The notes under the pieces: model-generated
Told to the model about the DNA's origin: nothing
What the model saw: only the letters and a program-made list of their open reading frames with translations
The model's database searches: none
Shown here: positions 35,432 to 44,743 of the stretch, piece after piece
How the letters are laid out: each line of letters opens with the position of its first letter
Position numbering within the stretch: position 1 is the stretch's first letter
Assembly (NCBI GenBank): GCA_964459995.1
Contig: CAYWOR010000001.1
Span: forward strand, 124,001-188,000
Origin: CAZSHG01 sp964459995
GTDB lineage: Bacteria; UBP14; UBA6098
Direction of reading: 5' to 3'
Length of the DNA stretch: 64,000 nucleotides
Program-made: the position numbers and the translations under genes

Positions 35432-37324
35432 TTATATCTGTGCGACGACTGCTGTAGGGGGCGACACATCCTTAATAAAGGACGTGATTATCGCGATTAG
35501 ATGATGCGAGGGATAGGTGCCGCGAATCGCCAAATCGACGCCCCGAACCTCCTCCTTGATTTTTTCCTGCGGGTCGAGAAGGATAAACTTCGCGTCGCCT
35601 TTGACATTCGAGAGCATCCGAAGGCCGGCTACATCCATATATTCAAGTCCGGCCTGAACGATGATAATTTGTGGTGTTATGCGTTTTGCGGCATGGATAA
35701 AATCGCTGATGTTGTCATAGGGCACAACCGCAAAACCATGCTGGGTGAGCATCGATTGGAGAAAGCCGAGGCTCTTTTTCGGTGCGACAAGCATGACATC
35801 CGGGTTCTCCGAGTTTTCGATGAGGTTTTTGCTCTCGCGGATTCTCGGCAAGGTTATTTTCACTAATGTGCCCTTCGCGTTGGGTTCGATATCGATCTTG
35901 CCGCCGTGCGTTTCGATGATACCCTTTGCGACAGTAAGGCCAAGACCTTTATGCGTCGATTTTTTTGTGGTGAAAAATGGTTTAGTAATAAAAGGTATAA
36001 CCTCGGGCGGAATTCCTGTGCCATTGTCGAGGATTTCGATGTAGTTCCATTGTGTATCGAAACTTGTTGTAATCTCGATTTTGCCGGTTTCCTCAATCGC
36101 TTCGTATGAGTTGACACAAATATTGACCACCGCCTCGACCATTTGGTCTTTCGAGGCTATAGTGGTGCCGATTTGATTAGTGTTCAACACCCATTCGATT
36201 TCTTTTCGCCTTCGATTAGTTTTTATCAAACCAACGGCGTCCGAGAGAAGTTTGCGTATTGGCAAAGGCTCCGGGGCACTCGAAGAACGATACCAATCCA
36301 CGGTTGTCAGAGCATCGAGAATTTCCTGTCCCTGAGCGAGTTTTTTGTTGATCTCGAACAGTTCCTCCTCGAGTTCCGGCGTTTCGAGGGTCTCGATTAA
36401 TATTCGGCAACTGTCGAGCGCTTTCGAAAGACAGATGAAGAACTCGTCGATAAGCCCCATAGTGCGTGCATTGAGAATGTTGAATTCCTCGGCGCGGGTT
36501 TCTTCTATTTGCTTTTTTGTCGCCTTCAAAAGAAGGTCGATGAGCCGATTGGTCATCCTTCCGGACTGAGCGCTTTCTTTGTGGGCTATCTGCACAGTGG
36601 CGTCGCGAAGAATCTCGCGTTCGCCCTCGATGATAACGTCTTGGATTGTGTTAGAAATCGCCTCCGGGCTTAATCCTGCGGTTACCAAGGTTAGCATCGG
36701 TTCAAGCTTAACCGGCCCTATCGAGCTTCCCAATCCTCCGGGGACATTTACCATAATCGGAATCGGCGGCCCTATCTCGTTGCGTTCCATAAGACCCTGC
36801 GCGAGACTTAGATCGACGAAAATAAGCGCAATCTCGTCGCGATTATAGTGCAGATGCTCTTCGAGACGCGTCCTATCGAGCGCTCTTTTTACCTCATAAC
36901 CTTTGTCGATGAGTCGCGAGGCGACTTGCGATGTCATACGGTCATCAGAGGTTGCGAGGATGATTAGCCGCTGTTTGTCGCCCTCGAGGATTGGAATCAT
37001 CTTCTCAGTGATGCTTCGCACCGATGGCGGCGATTGCAGAACCTGCACCGGCAGAGTATATTCCCAAGCAGAGGGCGGCTTGCCGATGGGTGCCCAAACA
37101 AATATCGGCAGACGTTTGATCTTTATCAGATCGATTGCTGATGTGGCGAGTGTTTCGTCGATTTCCGGATCGACGACGATGCAAGCCGCGTGCTCATGCT
37201 CCTCCGGCAAACTCTCTGGCTTGTTGACGATGAGGATTTCATATCTTTCGCCGAGAGCTTCTGTGAGCCTTTTGATTCGCGTTTTGTCTTTGTCGAAAAC
37301 ATAGATGATCTCTGTATGCTTCAT
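35432..37324 (-). CDS. Histidine-kinase-like protein with three receiver-like domains and no clear phospho-acceptor His
   Basis: The product is 630 residues, cytoplasmic, with no membrane segment. Two receiver-like alpha/beta domains (about 1-110 and 118-235) are followed by a helical DHp-like region (255-345). Next is an HATPase_c domain with N-box N401/N405 ('NICVNSYEAI'), G1 'DNGTGI' (433-438), F-box 'PFFTTK' (449-454) and G2 'GLGLTVA' (460-466). A third receiver-like domain lies at ~509-625. In the DHp region the expected 'HE.N/R' motif is replaced by 'TMGLIDEFFICLSKAL', and the third receiver has Gln-Ala where an Asp is expected ('IIIVQAGLEY'). ATP binding seems intact while phosphotransfer looks lost. 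It follows the universal stress gene by 36 nt and is the last gene of that unit. Confidence 0.82.
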   Translation of the reverse strand: MKHTEIIYVFDKDKTRIKRLTEALGERYEILIVNKPESLPEEHEHAACIVVDPEIDETLATSAIDLIKIKRLPIFVWAPIGKPPSAWEYTLPVQVLQSPPSVRSITEKMIPILEGDKQRLIILATSDDRMTSQVASRLIDKGYEVKRALDRTRLEEHLHYNRDEIALIFVDLSLAQGLMERNEIGPPIPIMVNVPGGLGSSIGPVKLEPMLTLVTAGLSPEAISNTIQDVIIEGEREILRDATVQIAHKESAQSGRMTNRLIDLLLKATKKQIEETRAEEFNILNARTMGLIDEFFICLSKALDSCRILIETLETPELEEELFEINKKLAQGQEILDALTTVDWYRSSSAPEPLPIRKLLSDAVGLIKTNRRRKEIEWVLNTNQIGTTIASKDQMVEAVVNICVNSYEAIEETGKIEITTSFDTQWNYIEILDNGTGIPPEVIPFITKPFFTTKKSTHKGLGLTVAKGIIETHGGKIDIEPNAKGTLVKITLPRIRESKNLIENSENPDVMLVAPKKSLGFLQSMLTQHGFAVVPYDNISDFIHAAKRITPQIIIVQAGLEYMDVAGLRMLSNVKGDAKFILLDPQEKIKEEVRGVDLAIRGTYPSHHLIAIITSFIKDVSPPTAVVAQI

Positions 37325-37360
37325 TATAAATGCCCCTAAGCATTTGCGGTTTTCCGCGAA

Positions 37361-37813
37361 TTACTTTACTATGATGACCGGAACTTGTGCCTCACGAACC
37401 ACCTTATCCGAGGTCGATCCCAGAAGAACCTCCGCCAGAAGCCCCTTGCCGGTCGATCCCATAACGATAGCATCGACCTTCTCCTTTTCGGCGATTCTAA
37501 GTATCTCTTTGAACGGAATTCCGTTTACTAAGCGCTCCTCGACCCTAAAACCGAGATCGCTGAGTTCCTTCGTAATGGCTTCGAGTTTCTCCTCGGCTTT
37601 TTTACGAAGCTCCGCGTTGATTTCTTCGAGAATGCTCGTGTATTGAATCGAAGAGAATCCCTCCATCTCGGCCATAGTGTTAACCTCGCGGATATCGATG
37701 CAATGGACGAGATAGACGATACTCGCCCCTGCCTCGCGAAGTTTTTTTACCATTCCGAGCGCGTGGCTGGATTTCTTCGAAAAGTCTGTCGGATAAAGGA
37801 TTTTTGTGAACAT
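37361..37813 (-). CDS. Universal stress protein (UspA family), ATP-binding type
   Basis: The product is 150 residues. The Usp fold starts with 'KILYPTDFSKKSSHALGM' and ends with 'GSTGKGLLAEVLLGSTSDKV', the G-2x-G-9x-G(S/T) nucleotide motif, then 'APVIIVK'-like 'VQVPVIIVK' (here 'AQVPVIIVK'). It should bind ATP and act in stress adaptation. It lies between a T9SS-cargo gene and the histidine-kinase-like gene on the same strand (8 and 36 nt gaps), so a link to signalling is possible. Confidence 0.93.
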   Translation of the reverse strand: MFTKILYPTDFSKKSSHALGMVKKLREAGASIVYLVHCIDIREVNTMAEMEGFSSIQYTSILEEINAELRKKAEEKLEAITKELSDLGFRVEERLVNGIPFKEILRIAEKEKVDAIVMGSTGKGLLAEVLLGSTSDKVVREAQVPVIIVK

Positions 37814-37821
37814 GATAACCT

Positions 37822-38790
37822 CTATTTCATATAAACGACATTTTGAGTCTTTACGATTCCGCCGCTGACTGCCTTTACCAGATATGTTCCGGTCGGAAGG
37901 TCGTTCGATGGTGTGAACCGGACGAGATGATAGCCCGTGAAAGCCGCCGTTTCCGCGATTTTCTCGATCATTCTGCCATTGACATCATAGATCGCTATCT
38001 CGATGGGGTTTCCATCGCCGGCAATGAGTATCGACATAGCCGAATTGAAAGGGTTCGGGAAACATCTCAGGCCGAAATCGCTCGGAACAACGACTCTCTC
38101 GGCAACATTTCCGGCATCGAGGTTGAAATTGATAACCATATTTGCGCCACCGCCAACCACGAAAATCCCGTCGAGTTCATTGACATAGTGTGCATAAGGC
38201 TCTTGAAGGAAGCCGGTTGTATCGCACATGTTATTGCCGTTGAGATCGGACCAAACCAAAGCCGATTTCGCTCCCGAGGGGACGCTGTCAAGCTCGAAAT
38301 CGAGCTCCTCAATTATCCAAGTGCCATCGAGAACTGGGCCGCCGCCGAGTAACATGGGATATTGATCGAATATCCTCATCTTCAGGGAATCCGGGCTACC
38401 GCTATATATGATTGTGCCCTCCACGCCGCCATAGCGCGCGAGTTCGACATCGATACCGGAGATTGTTCCGCCGGAAATGCGGAAGGGGTTTCCGGGATAC
38501 TGACCCGCAGGATCGCCGCTGGCAGGCGGAAGTCCCGAAGGGATGAGCGCCATAACATTGTAATCGTAGCCATCGAGGATGAACGGATCATCGAAGATGT
38601 AGTTGTAGTCCGGCGGAAATGCAAGCGTGTAGAAGAACGAGGTATCCATTAATGTCGTGAAATCGTGGAAAACGAAGACATAAGCCGTGTCCGTCGGTGT
38701 TCCGGGGACATTTAAAGTCCCCATTATCATCCCCGCGAAAAGCCCGCTGGTCATAAGTGCGAGGATGATGATGATGTTGATTGTTCTCAT
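37822..38790 (-). CDS. Secreted protein with T9SS type A C-terminal module
   Basis: The product is 322 residues from the ATG at 38790 (AAAGGAG upstream); the frame stays open further back over the previous gene but without coding support. The signal peptide is 'INIIIILALMTSGLFAG'. The middle has beta-sandwich character resembling a carboxypeptidase-regulatory/Ig-like protein ('MIMGTLNVPGTPTDTAYVFV', 'GTIIYSGSPDSLKMRIFD'). The end is the sorting/FlgD-like module 'LRCFPNPFNSAMSILI...IYDVNGRMIEKI...PTGTYLVKAV'. The role is unknown; exported to the surface is inferred. It starts 16 nt after the Fn3 protein gene. Confidence 0.82.
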   Translation of the reverse strand: MRTINIIIILALMTSGLFAGMIMGTLNVPGTPTDTAYVFVFHDFTTLMDTSFFYTLAFPPDYNYIFDDPFILDGYDYNVMALIPSGLPPASGDPAGQYPGNPFRISGGTISGIDVELARYGGVEGTIIYSGSPDSLKMRIFDQYPMLLGGGPVLDGTWIIEELDFELDSVPSGAKSALVWSDLNGNNMCDTTGFLQEPYAHYVNELDGIFVVGGGANMVINFNLDAGNVAERVVVPSDFGLRCFPNPFNSAMSILIAGDGNPIEIAIYDVNGRMIEKIAETAAFTGYHLVRFTPSNDLPTGTYLVKAVSGGIVKTQNVVYMK

Positions 38791-38806
38791 ATTTTTTCTC
38801 CTTTCG

Positions 38807-40672
38807 TTATTCTCTAAGTTGGAAAAGCCCCTCTTCATCGAAGAGAAGCCAATAAGCCTCTCCGGGGAAGAATCTATCGCGAATTCTATAGCTTCCTGAT
38901 GTTGTGGAACCTGCACGATCGTAATAATAGAAAATTCTTCTTCCGATTGCGGTTTCGGGGATTTCGGAGATTGCAGTCGTGTCCGCACCGCCGTATTTTG
39001 AAAGCCCGCCGACGAATTCCCATCCGGGGCCGGCATTCATAAGTGTATACATATGAATCGGAATTCCTGTAACGGAATAGCTCCGTTCGTTGAGGACGAA
39101 AACGAAATAGCCCTTGCCCGGGGTCAGAATATCGGGGGCTATATAGTTGAGTAGGTCGGAATCCCACTCATAAACATACTCGGCACCCGGAAATGCGACA
39201 TGCGGCGAAAGGCCGTCGTGGGGGATAACCGGAAGACTGACAGCATTCCAGCCGGAATAAAGATGATAATATGCCGAGCTGTCGGCATGTTGAACGAGTG
39301 CGCGAATGTAATAATTCGTATCGGGCACTTCGGTCCACGAGCCGCCGGGGGGAAGGTCCCAACCGTGGCCATACATCGACTGCCTTAGCGAGATTCCAAG
39401 CGAATGGTCAAGCTCGATTCCGAGATAAAAATCGCCGTCGAGAATAATCCGCTCCATTGCGACATTTATGCGCGCCCAGCCGGTGGAATTCAGCAGATAA
39501 TCCCCGTAGCCGAGGATTTCGTCGCCAGGTTGACCGCGGTCGTCCAAGTAAATCTTCGGCGAACCGAACCCTGGATTGCTGATGTGGTAATCTATTGCGA
39601 TGAGCCTACAACGTGTATCGACACGGAATTTATTCGCGATAACCGCGCCGGGGTAAGACACCGCGGCCGACGGTGGAATTCCGTCGTCATAAAGCAACGT
39701 GTCGTAGATTAGAGTTCCGACGGCGTTATATGCTGTTCCTGCGGCTGTATCCGATGGCGGACTGAGGAATGCACCGCTGTCGTATTCCGCGCGGACAGTG
39801 TAATAATAAGTGTTTCCAGGGGTAACGGCATAATCGTCGTAGGTAGTTTCGCTTGCGGGAACAATCGCGAGGGGCGAGAAAATCCCATGGTAGGTGCTGG
39901 CGCGATAGATTCTATAGGAATCCGGACGTATCATCGAGGTCGCTTCGGTGGGACGCATACTCGGTTCCGGCGATGGATGATAGGAGCGCGAGAAGATTTC
40001 CGAAAAACCCGGCTCGTGAGGGATTTCATAAACAGTTTTACCCGGTGAAATATACACAGTAGCTCGAGTGCGAGATTCCAAATACAGAACCTCCAGTCGG
40101 ACGAGAAGATCGCCGGAAAGCTGACGCCAGCCATACATATAGTGATATTGATAAGACCTCGGCGAGCCGGGCGTTATCGAAGAATCCATTAGAATATACA
40201 TCTGCGGAAGCGCATCGCCCTTGGAAATTCGGACAAACAGCTCGTCATAAACGACGAGACCGGCGTCGCTAACATCGACATTGTTCCAGCCGACTGTAAC
40301 GGGGGTGTATCTTGTCGGCAGAAGCACATTGCTGTAATCCGGCAGGCCGACATGGTTCACGCCATACATATTGATATTGACCGCACGTGAACCGAGCATA
40401 AGGAAAAGGTTGAACTGCACCGAAAGGATGCTACACGGCTCGGCGGGGGAGAATTTCACGGCGCACATTCCGCTGTCGAGGTCTATCTCGCGCGAGCCTA
40501 TGCCGTTATCGTATTTGATTGTGTCCGAGATGATTATCGGCGGGGGAGGCGTCCATTCGAGTCCGATATGGTCGGTGAAGAACGAATAGGCGACAAGCCC
40601 TGAAGGCGCCGGCCATTGTGCCATAAGGCCAACTGCCGCTAAAAGCATTACGGCGAGACAAATTCTTTTCAT
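38807..40672 (-). CDS. Secreted Fn3-type protein with 'SGWNAVS' domain
   Basis: The product is 621 residues. The signal peptide is 'ICLAVMLLAAVGLMAQ'. Fn3-like segments appear at the N-terminus ('APSGLVAYSFFTDHIGLEW') and again around 'SYRIYRAS...TTYDDYAVTPGNTYYYTVRAEY'. Between and after these are two similar jelly-roll-like stretches starting 'IKYDNGIGSREIDLDSG' and 'LLYDDGIPPSAAVSYPG'. Near the C-terminus 'LYSGWNAVSLPVIP...GKGYFVFV' matches the WNLIS-type repeat in the 3107-aa protein. There is no T9SS sorting module at its end, unlike its neighbours. It follows dapB by 7 nt. Confidence 0.8.
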   Translation of the reverse strand: MKRICLAVMLLAAVGLMAQWPAPSGLVAYSFFTDHIGLEWTPPPPIIISDTIKYDNGIGSREIDLDSGMCAVKFSPAEPCSILSVQFNLFLMLGSRAVNINMYGVNHVGLPDYSNVLLPTRYTPVTVGWNNVDVSDAGLVVYDELFVRISKGDALPQMYILMDSSITPGSPRSYQYHYMYGWRQLSGDLLVRLEVLYLESRTRATVYISPGKTVYEIPHEPGFSEIFSRSYHPSPEPSMRPTEATSMIRPDSYRIYRASTYHGIFSPLAIVPASETTYDDYAVTPGNTYYYTVRAEYDSGAFLSPPSDTAAGTAYNAVGTLIYDTLLYDDGIPPSAAVSYPGAVIANKFRVDTRCRLIAIDYHISNPGFGSPKIYLDDRGQPGDEILGYGDYLLNSTGWARINVAMERIILDGDFYLGIELDHSLGISLRQSMYGHGWDLPPGGSWTEVPDTNYYIRALVQHADSSAYYHLYSGWNAVSLPVIPHDGLSPHVAFPGAEYVYEWDSDLLNYIAPDILTPGKGYFVFVLNERSYSVTGIPIHMYTLMNAGPGWEFVGGLSKYGGADTTAISEIPETAIGRRIFYYYDRAGSTTSGSYRIRDRFFPGEAYWLLFDEEGLFQLRE

Positions 40673-40679
40673 ATTGCTC

Positions 40680-41468
40680 CTACTTTTGGTTAAGTAAATC
40701 TTTCATTTGATAAAATCCGATTTTGCCAAAAATAAATTCCGAGGCATCGAGTGCACCCGCGGCGAAAACCTCGCGCGAAATCGCGCTGTGCTCGATAGTA
40801 AGCGTCTCGAAGGGCATCGCGAAAATTATCCGATGCTCCCCAACAATACCGCCGCCGCGAACCGCATTTATCCCAATCCGATCCTTTGGTCGGACTCCGG
40901 TATGCCCCTCGCGGCAATAAATAATATCCCTTCCGAAATCCAGTCCTCTGGTTTCGCAAAGTCCGCGAGCCAAATCCAGAGCGGTTCCGCTGGGTGCGTC
41001 CGCCTTGTTCCGGTGATGCGATTCGATTATCTCGATATCGGCCTCCGGAATTGCCCGCGCCATTTGTTTAGCAATTTCCGTGCAAAGGGCGATTCCGCGA
41101 GAGAAATTTTTCGCGAAGAAAACGCCTATCTGTGCGGAGGCGTCGTTTAATTTTCTCAAAAGAGCGTCGTCGAGACCGGTTGTTCCACAGACAATCGAAG
41201 CCTTCGTGTCGAGAGCGAGGTCGATCGCCATTTCTGTTCCGTAAGGACTGCTAAAATCGATTATGACATCGAATTCGGTGCTTGTCTGCGTGACTGGAAC
41301 CCCAATCTCGCCAATTCCGGCAATAACTCCAACATCTGTGCCGATAAGTCCGCATTCCGGTCTGTCGAGTGCCGCCGCAACCGCGAATCTGCTGTCATTG
41401 GCGGCCAACGCGACGAGCATTCTGCCCATTCGGCCGCAAGCGCCGTTTATGGCGAGACGTATGCTCAA
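40680..41468 (-). CDS. dapB: 4-hydroxy-tetrahydrodipicolinate reductase
   Basis: The product is 262 residues from a TTG start at 41468 that overlaps the dapA stop (TTGA). Motifs are 'RLAINGACGRMGRMLVAL' (NAD(P) loop), 'VCGTTG' and the substrate motif 'ESHHRNKADAPSGTAL'. It reduces the DapA product on the way to meso-diaminopimelate and lysine, precursors of peptidoglycan. Length is normal. An apparent N-terminal extension into dapA does not resemble DapB and is not coding. Confidence 0.93.
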   Translation of the reverse strand: MSIRLAINGACGRMGRMLVALAANDSRFAVAAALDRPECGLIGTDVGVIAGIGEIGVPVTQTSTEFDVIIDFSSPYGTEMAIDLALDTKASIVCGTTGLDDALLRKLNDASAQIGVFFAKNFSRGIALCTEIAKQMARAIPEADIEIIESHHRNKADAPSGTALDLARGLCETRGLDFGRDIIYCREGHTGVRPKDRIGINAVRGGGIVGEHRIIFAMPFETLTIEHSAISREVFAAGALDASEFIFGKIGFYQMKDLLNQK

Positions 41469-42334
41469 AGGAGGCCGTATTCCTTGAGCGCGATTTCGAG
41501 TTTGCCCAAATTCGCAGAGGTCATTGCGCAGAGCGGTTGGCGGAAGGAGGGCGCGGGAATCATTCCGCAGAGCGACATTGCAGTTTTGAGCGGCACAGGG
41601 TTTCCCTCGATAAATAGCGCTTTCATCAGAGGGAACATCCGAATATGGAGCTTTGCCGCAGAAGAGAAATCCCCATCGAGTGCAAAATTGACCATTTCGG
41701 CAAAATCCGCGGGGACGAGATTGGCCGCTGTGGAAATGACACCCTTCGCGCCGATTGAAATCATCGGTACGGTGAGCGAATCGTCGCCGGAAAGCAAAGT
41801 GATTCCGCATCCAGAGATGATCTCGCTAACTGTATCCAGCGAGCCGGAAGCCTCTTTTATCGCCACAATATTTTTGTGTTCCGAAAGCGCGATAGTCGTG
41901 CTCGGTGCGATATTCGAGCCGGTTCTTCCGGGGACATTGTAAAGAATCGTCGGCAATCCGACATCGGCGATTTCGCGGAAATAGCTAACCATCGCGTGCT
42001 GGCTCGGTTTGTTGCCATAGGGCGTGATTGCAAGAACACCATCGGCGCCGGCGGTTTTGGCCGCGAGGGTCATTTCGACCGCGGCCTTTGTGGATGGTGC
42101 ACCTGTGCCGAGAAGAATCGGGTATGAAAAACCGGTTTCTTCGCGCACGGTATTCAGCATTTCGATTCTTTCGGCATTATCGAGTGTGAAACTCTCGCCG
42201 GTGCATCCCGAAAGAAGAATTGCGTCGGTGCCGGAATCTTTGTGAAGGCGTGCCAAGGACCGCAAAGCCCCGAAATCTACCCGCCCCTTATCATCGAAGG
42301 GGGTGATTATCGCTACGGTGGTTCCTTCGAACAT
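41465..42334 (-). CDS. dapA: 4-hydroxy-tetrahydrodipicolinate synthase
   Basis: The product is 289 residues, typical. The (beta/alpha)8 aldolase condenses pyruvate with aspartate semialdehyde. Visible are 'VAIITPFDDKGRVDF', 'LLSGCTGESFTL', the catalytic tyrosine in 'ILYNVPGRTGSNI' and the Schiff-base lysine in 'NIVAIKEASGS'. GGAG lies before the ATG. It heads a minus-strand series dapA-dapB followed within 7-16 nt by two secreted-protein genes, an unusual mixture of lysine/DAP synthesis with surface proteins. Confidence 0.95.
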   Translation of the reverse strand: MFEGTTVAIITPFDDKGRVDFGALRSLARLHKDSGTDAILLSGCTGESFTLDNAERIEMLNTVREETGFSYPILLGTGAPSTKAAVEMTLAAKTAGADGVLAITPYGNKPSQHAMVSYFREIADVGLPTILYNVPGRTGSNIAPSTTIALSEHKNIVAIKEASGSLDTVSEIISGCGITLLSGDDSLTVPMISIGAKGVISTAANLVPADFAEMVNFALDGDFSSAAKLHIRMFPLMKALFIEGNPVPLKTAMSLCGMIPAPSFRQPLCAMTSANLGKLEIALKEYGLL

Positions 42335-42365
42335 ATCAGCTCCATTTGTTCATATACATTCATAT

Positions 42366-42394
42366 AATAAAGCTATTTGCAACGCATTTGTCAA
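42366..42394 (-). promoter_or_regulatory. Promoter of dapA
   Basis: On the minus strand TTGACA (42394-42389), a 17-bp spacer and TTTATT (42371-42366). The predicted start is ~25 nt before the ATG. Confidence 0.55.
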
Positions 42395-42521
42395 GCGCTA
42401 TCGGGCATGTTATTGTCGGAATAGGCCATTACAAAACGAAATATTTAAGAGCACAAGACAAGCGAAAGCATCGCCCGCCATTTTTTTAATCCCGGCATAT
42501 TTAAAGTTAGACAAAAAAACG

Positions 42522-42550
42522 TTGACTCGAATTGCTCAGAGGCATATATT
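42522..42550 (+). promoter_or_regulatory. Promoter of the BNR-repeat lipoprotein gene
   Basis: TTGACT (42522-42527), a 17-bp spacer and TATATT (42545-42550), among the best promoter matches in the window. The start would be about 42557, followed by AAGGAG before the ATG at 42595. Confidence 0.7.
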
Positions 42551-42594
42551 GCCTTGTTGATTAGTGTAAAACATGCTCTTAATAAGGAGATGAC

Positions 42595-44610
42595 ATGATT
42601 CTAAGCAAAATAAGCCTCAGATTCGCTTTGATAGGGCTTTTGATGGCGACAATGCTCCTTTTCGTTGGATGCTCCGAAAGCACCGATGAGGATGCCGTAA
42701 AAGATAATACCTATTGGACTTTGGTTCAAGTCGAAGAAATCCAAATGCCCGGTGCTGTGTGGCCTTTGGCTCATGAGCAGGCAATTGTCGGGGCGAACAA
42801 TGAGCATGTTTATCTTACCAACGACGGCGGTCTAAGCTGGAGTGTCGTCACAATCAATCCCTCCACCGGCAGAATGGCTTCGGATATATATTTCGCCGGA
42901 ACCCGTGGAATTATGATTGGTCTTCGGGGCATGCTTTATACGACCACAAATAACGGTCAGTCTTGGACGAACGCATTCCCGACGGGAGTTCCTGCAGGAG
43001 ACCTGACGAGAATTATCGCCCCTGCTACCGGCGGAAACAACCCTCTATATATCTGCGGAGACGAAGGTATCCTTCTCAAATCTATCGATGGCGGTGCGAA
43101 CTGGCAGTATATCGATCTTCAAATCGGTAAGTTCTTCGAGGATTTCCCAATAATCGACTCGGAAACCGGCGAAACGCTTCGCACAGTCGATACAACTCTC
43201 TATGTTACGCAGGAAAAACTAAGCTTCACAAGCGGATGGGCGCCGAATTCTAATCTCATATATCTTCTCGCCGATACGCTTCAGACAGACAGCGAATTCT
43301 ATATTCTGCGTTCGGCTTCCGGCGGCGCGCCCGGAACATGGGACATGCTCGTTATGAATACTCCGGTTAAATGGTTCGATATTTATACCTTCAATGATAC
43401 GAGCGGAATCATGATAACCAACGGCGAGGTCGATTATGTTACGATTCGCGACACGATGGTTTCGAGATCGCTCAATGAATACATCCCCGGCGGCGCCGCG
43501 CTGAAAAAGATGGTTTTCACAAATAGCGATATCGGATGGATTATCGGCGCTGGCGGAACTGTTACGAAGAGCACCAACAGCGGCCACGACTGGAGAAAGA
43601 TCGATGTCGATGTTACAGGTATCATCAACGATATCAGTTTCCTGAACACCAATGAAGGTTGGCTTGTCGGCAATGACGTTTCCAGAAATTCTGGTGCGAT
43701 TAAGCTTACAACCGACGGCGGAGCGACATGGAATTTCAGAAGCTACGGTATCGGCGGGGTTAATCTCAACGCCGTCCATTTCATCTCCTCCCAGCAGGGA
43801 TGGATTACCGGCAAATCCGGACGTATCGCCCGCACTACCGACGGCGGAAATACTTGGCTTCATCAGGATGCCAATACTTCGAGATCGTTGCAGGATGTGT
43901 ATTTCACGAATGCCAACACCGGTTGGGCGGTGGGATTCTCGGCTTCCTCTGATGTCGATACTTTCGCGACCATTCTTCATACCTCAAATGGCGGCATCAC
44001 TTGGAATTCGGTCGATAGCCTTTTCGGATATAGGCTAAATAATGTTAAAGCCTTGAACCCGACCACTGCAATCGCTGTGGGCAATAACGGCCTAATTCTC
44101 AAATCGACCGACTGGAGTGTTCCGAAGAATTCCGGAGTGGCTTTCGAACTGTTCGGTCTCGATGTTGTCGATGCGAATCTCATATTTGCCTGCGGCCAGG
44201 GCGGCACAATTCTCAAATCCACCGATGGCGGCGAGACATGGAATCAGCTTAATTCTGGAACGAATCAATCGCTATTGTCGATCGATATGGTCGATGCGAA
44301 TGTTGGTTATGCCTGCGGAAATCTCGGCACCGTGCTCAAAACCACTAATGGCGGCGTAAATTGGACACTGCTCGAATTGCCGCGGCACAGCTCGAGCGTT
44401 TACAAATCCGTCGCTTTCTCCGATTCCCAGACCGGTTGGATTATCGGGTTCTTCGGCTATATTCTTCACACTGCCGACGGCGGCGAGACATGGTATCGCC
44501 AACTCGAAGGTTTCAGCGAGGAAACTTTGAACGATGTCTTCATACTCGATTCCAACAATGCTTGGATAGTCGGCAACGGCGGAATTCTGCTGGAGCTTGG
44601 TAGAAATTAG
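42595..44610 (+). CDS. BNR/Ycf48-type beta-propeller lipoprotein
   Basis: The product is 671 residues. The N-terminus is a lipoprotein signal with lipobox 'LLFVGC' (Cys about residue 24). The body has ten Asp-box/BNR-type turns of the form DGG.TW or NGG..W (for example 'NDGGLSW', 'DGGANW', 'DGGATW', 'DGGETW'), alternating with 'G.GG.I..T' strands. This is the architecture of Ycf48/photosystem-assembly-like and sialidase-like propellers common in secreted FCB proteins. No catalytic set for sialidase is evident. The gene has its own promoter and terminator, so it is monocistronic. A binding or assembly role at the membrane surface is inferred. Confidence 0.85.
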   Translation: MILSKISLRFALIGLLMATMLLFVGCSESTDEDAVKDNTYWTLVQVEEIQMPGAVWPLAHEQAIVGANNEHVYLTNDGGLSWSVVTINPSTGRMASDIYFAGTRGIMIGLRGMLYTTTNNGQSWTNAFPTGVPAGDLTRIIAPATGGNNPLYICGDEGILLKSIDGGANWQYIDLQIGKFFEDFPIIDSETGETLRTVDTTLYVTQEKLSFTSGWAPNSNLIYLLADTLQTDSEFYILRSASGGAPGTWDMLVMNTPVKWFDIYTFNDTSGIMITNGEVDYVTIRDTMVSRSLNEYIPGGAALKKMVFTNSDIGWIIGAGGTVTKSTNSGHDWRKIDVDVTGIINDISFLNTNEGWLVGNDVSRNSGAIKLTTDGGATWNFRSYGIGGVNLNAVHFISSQQGWITGKSGRIARTTDGGNTWLHQDANTSRSLQDVYFTNANTGWAVGFSASSDVDTFATILHTSNGGITWNSVDSLFGYRLNNVKALNPTTAIAVGNNGLILKSTDWSVPKNSGVAFELFGLDVVDANLIFACGQGGTILKSTDGGETWNQLNSGTNQSLLSIDMVDANVGYACGNLGTVLKTTNGGVNWTLLELPRHSSSVYKSVAFSDSQTGWIIGFFGYILHTADGGETWYRQLEGFSEETLNDVFILDSNNAWIVGNGGILLELGRN

Positions 44611-44633
44611 GTTTCACTCAGATAGGTTTTCGA

Positions 44634-44660
44634 AGCCCCCTTCATTGGGGGCTTTTTTTG
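44634..44660 (+). terminator. Rho-independent terminator after the BNR lipoprotein gene
   Basis: AGCCCCC (44634-44640) pairs with GGGGGCT (44647-44653) around TTCATT, followed by a run of seven or more T. Confidence 0.92.
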
Positions 44661-44743
44661 TGTTCTATCGCAATTGTTGGGATTGATGAAGCTGGACTGG
44701 AAGACTTGAAATGGCTATAGGATGAAATTCACTTCGGAGAGAT

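Noticed and set aside
42595..44610. Call as sialidase on the basis of Asp-box repeats
   Set aside because: Asp-box turns occur in many propellers; the arginine triad and other catalytic residues of sialidases are not recognisable.
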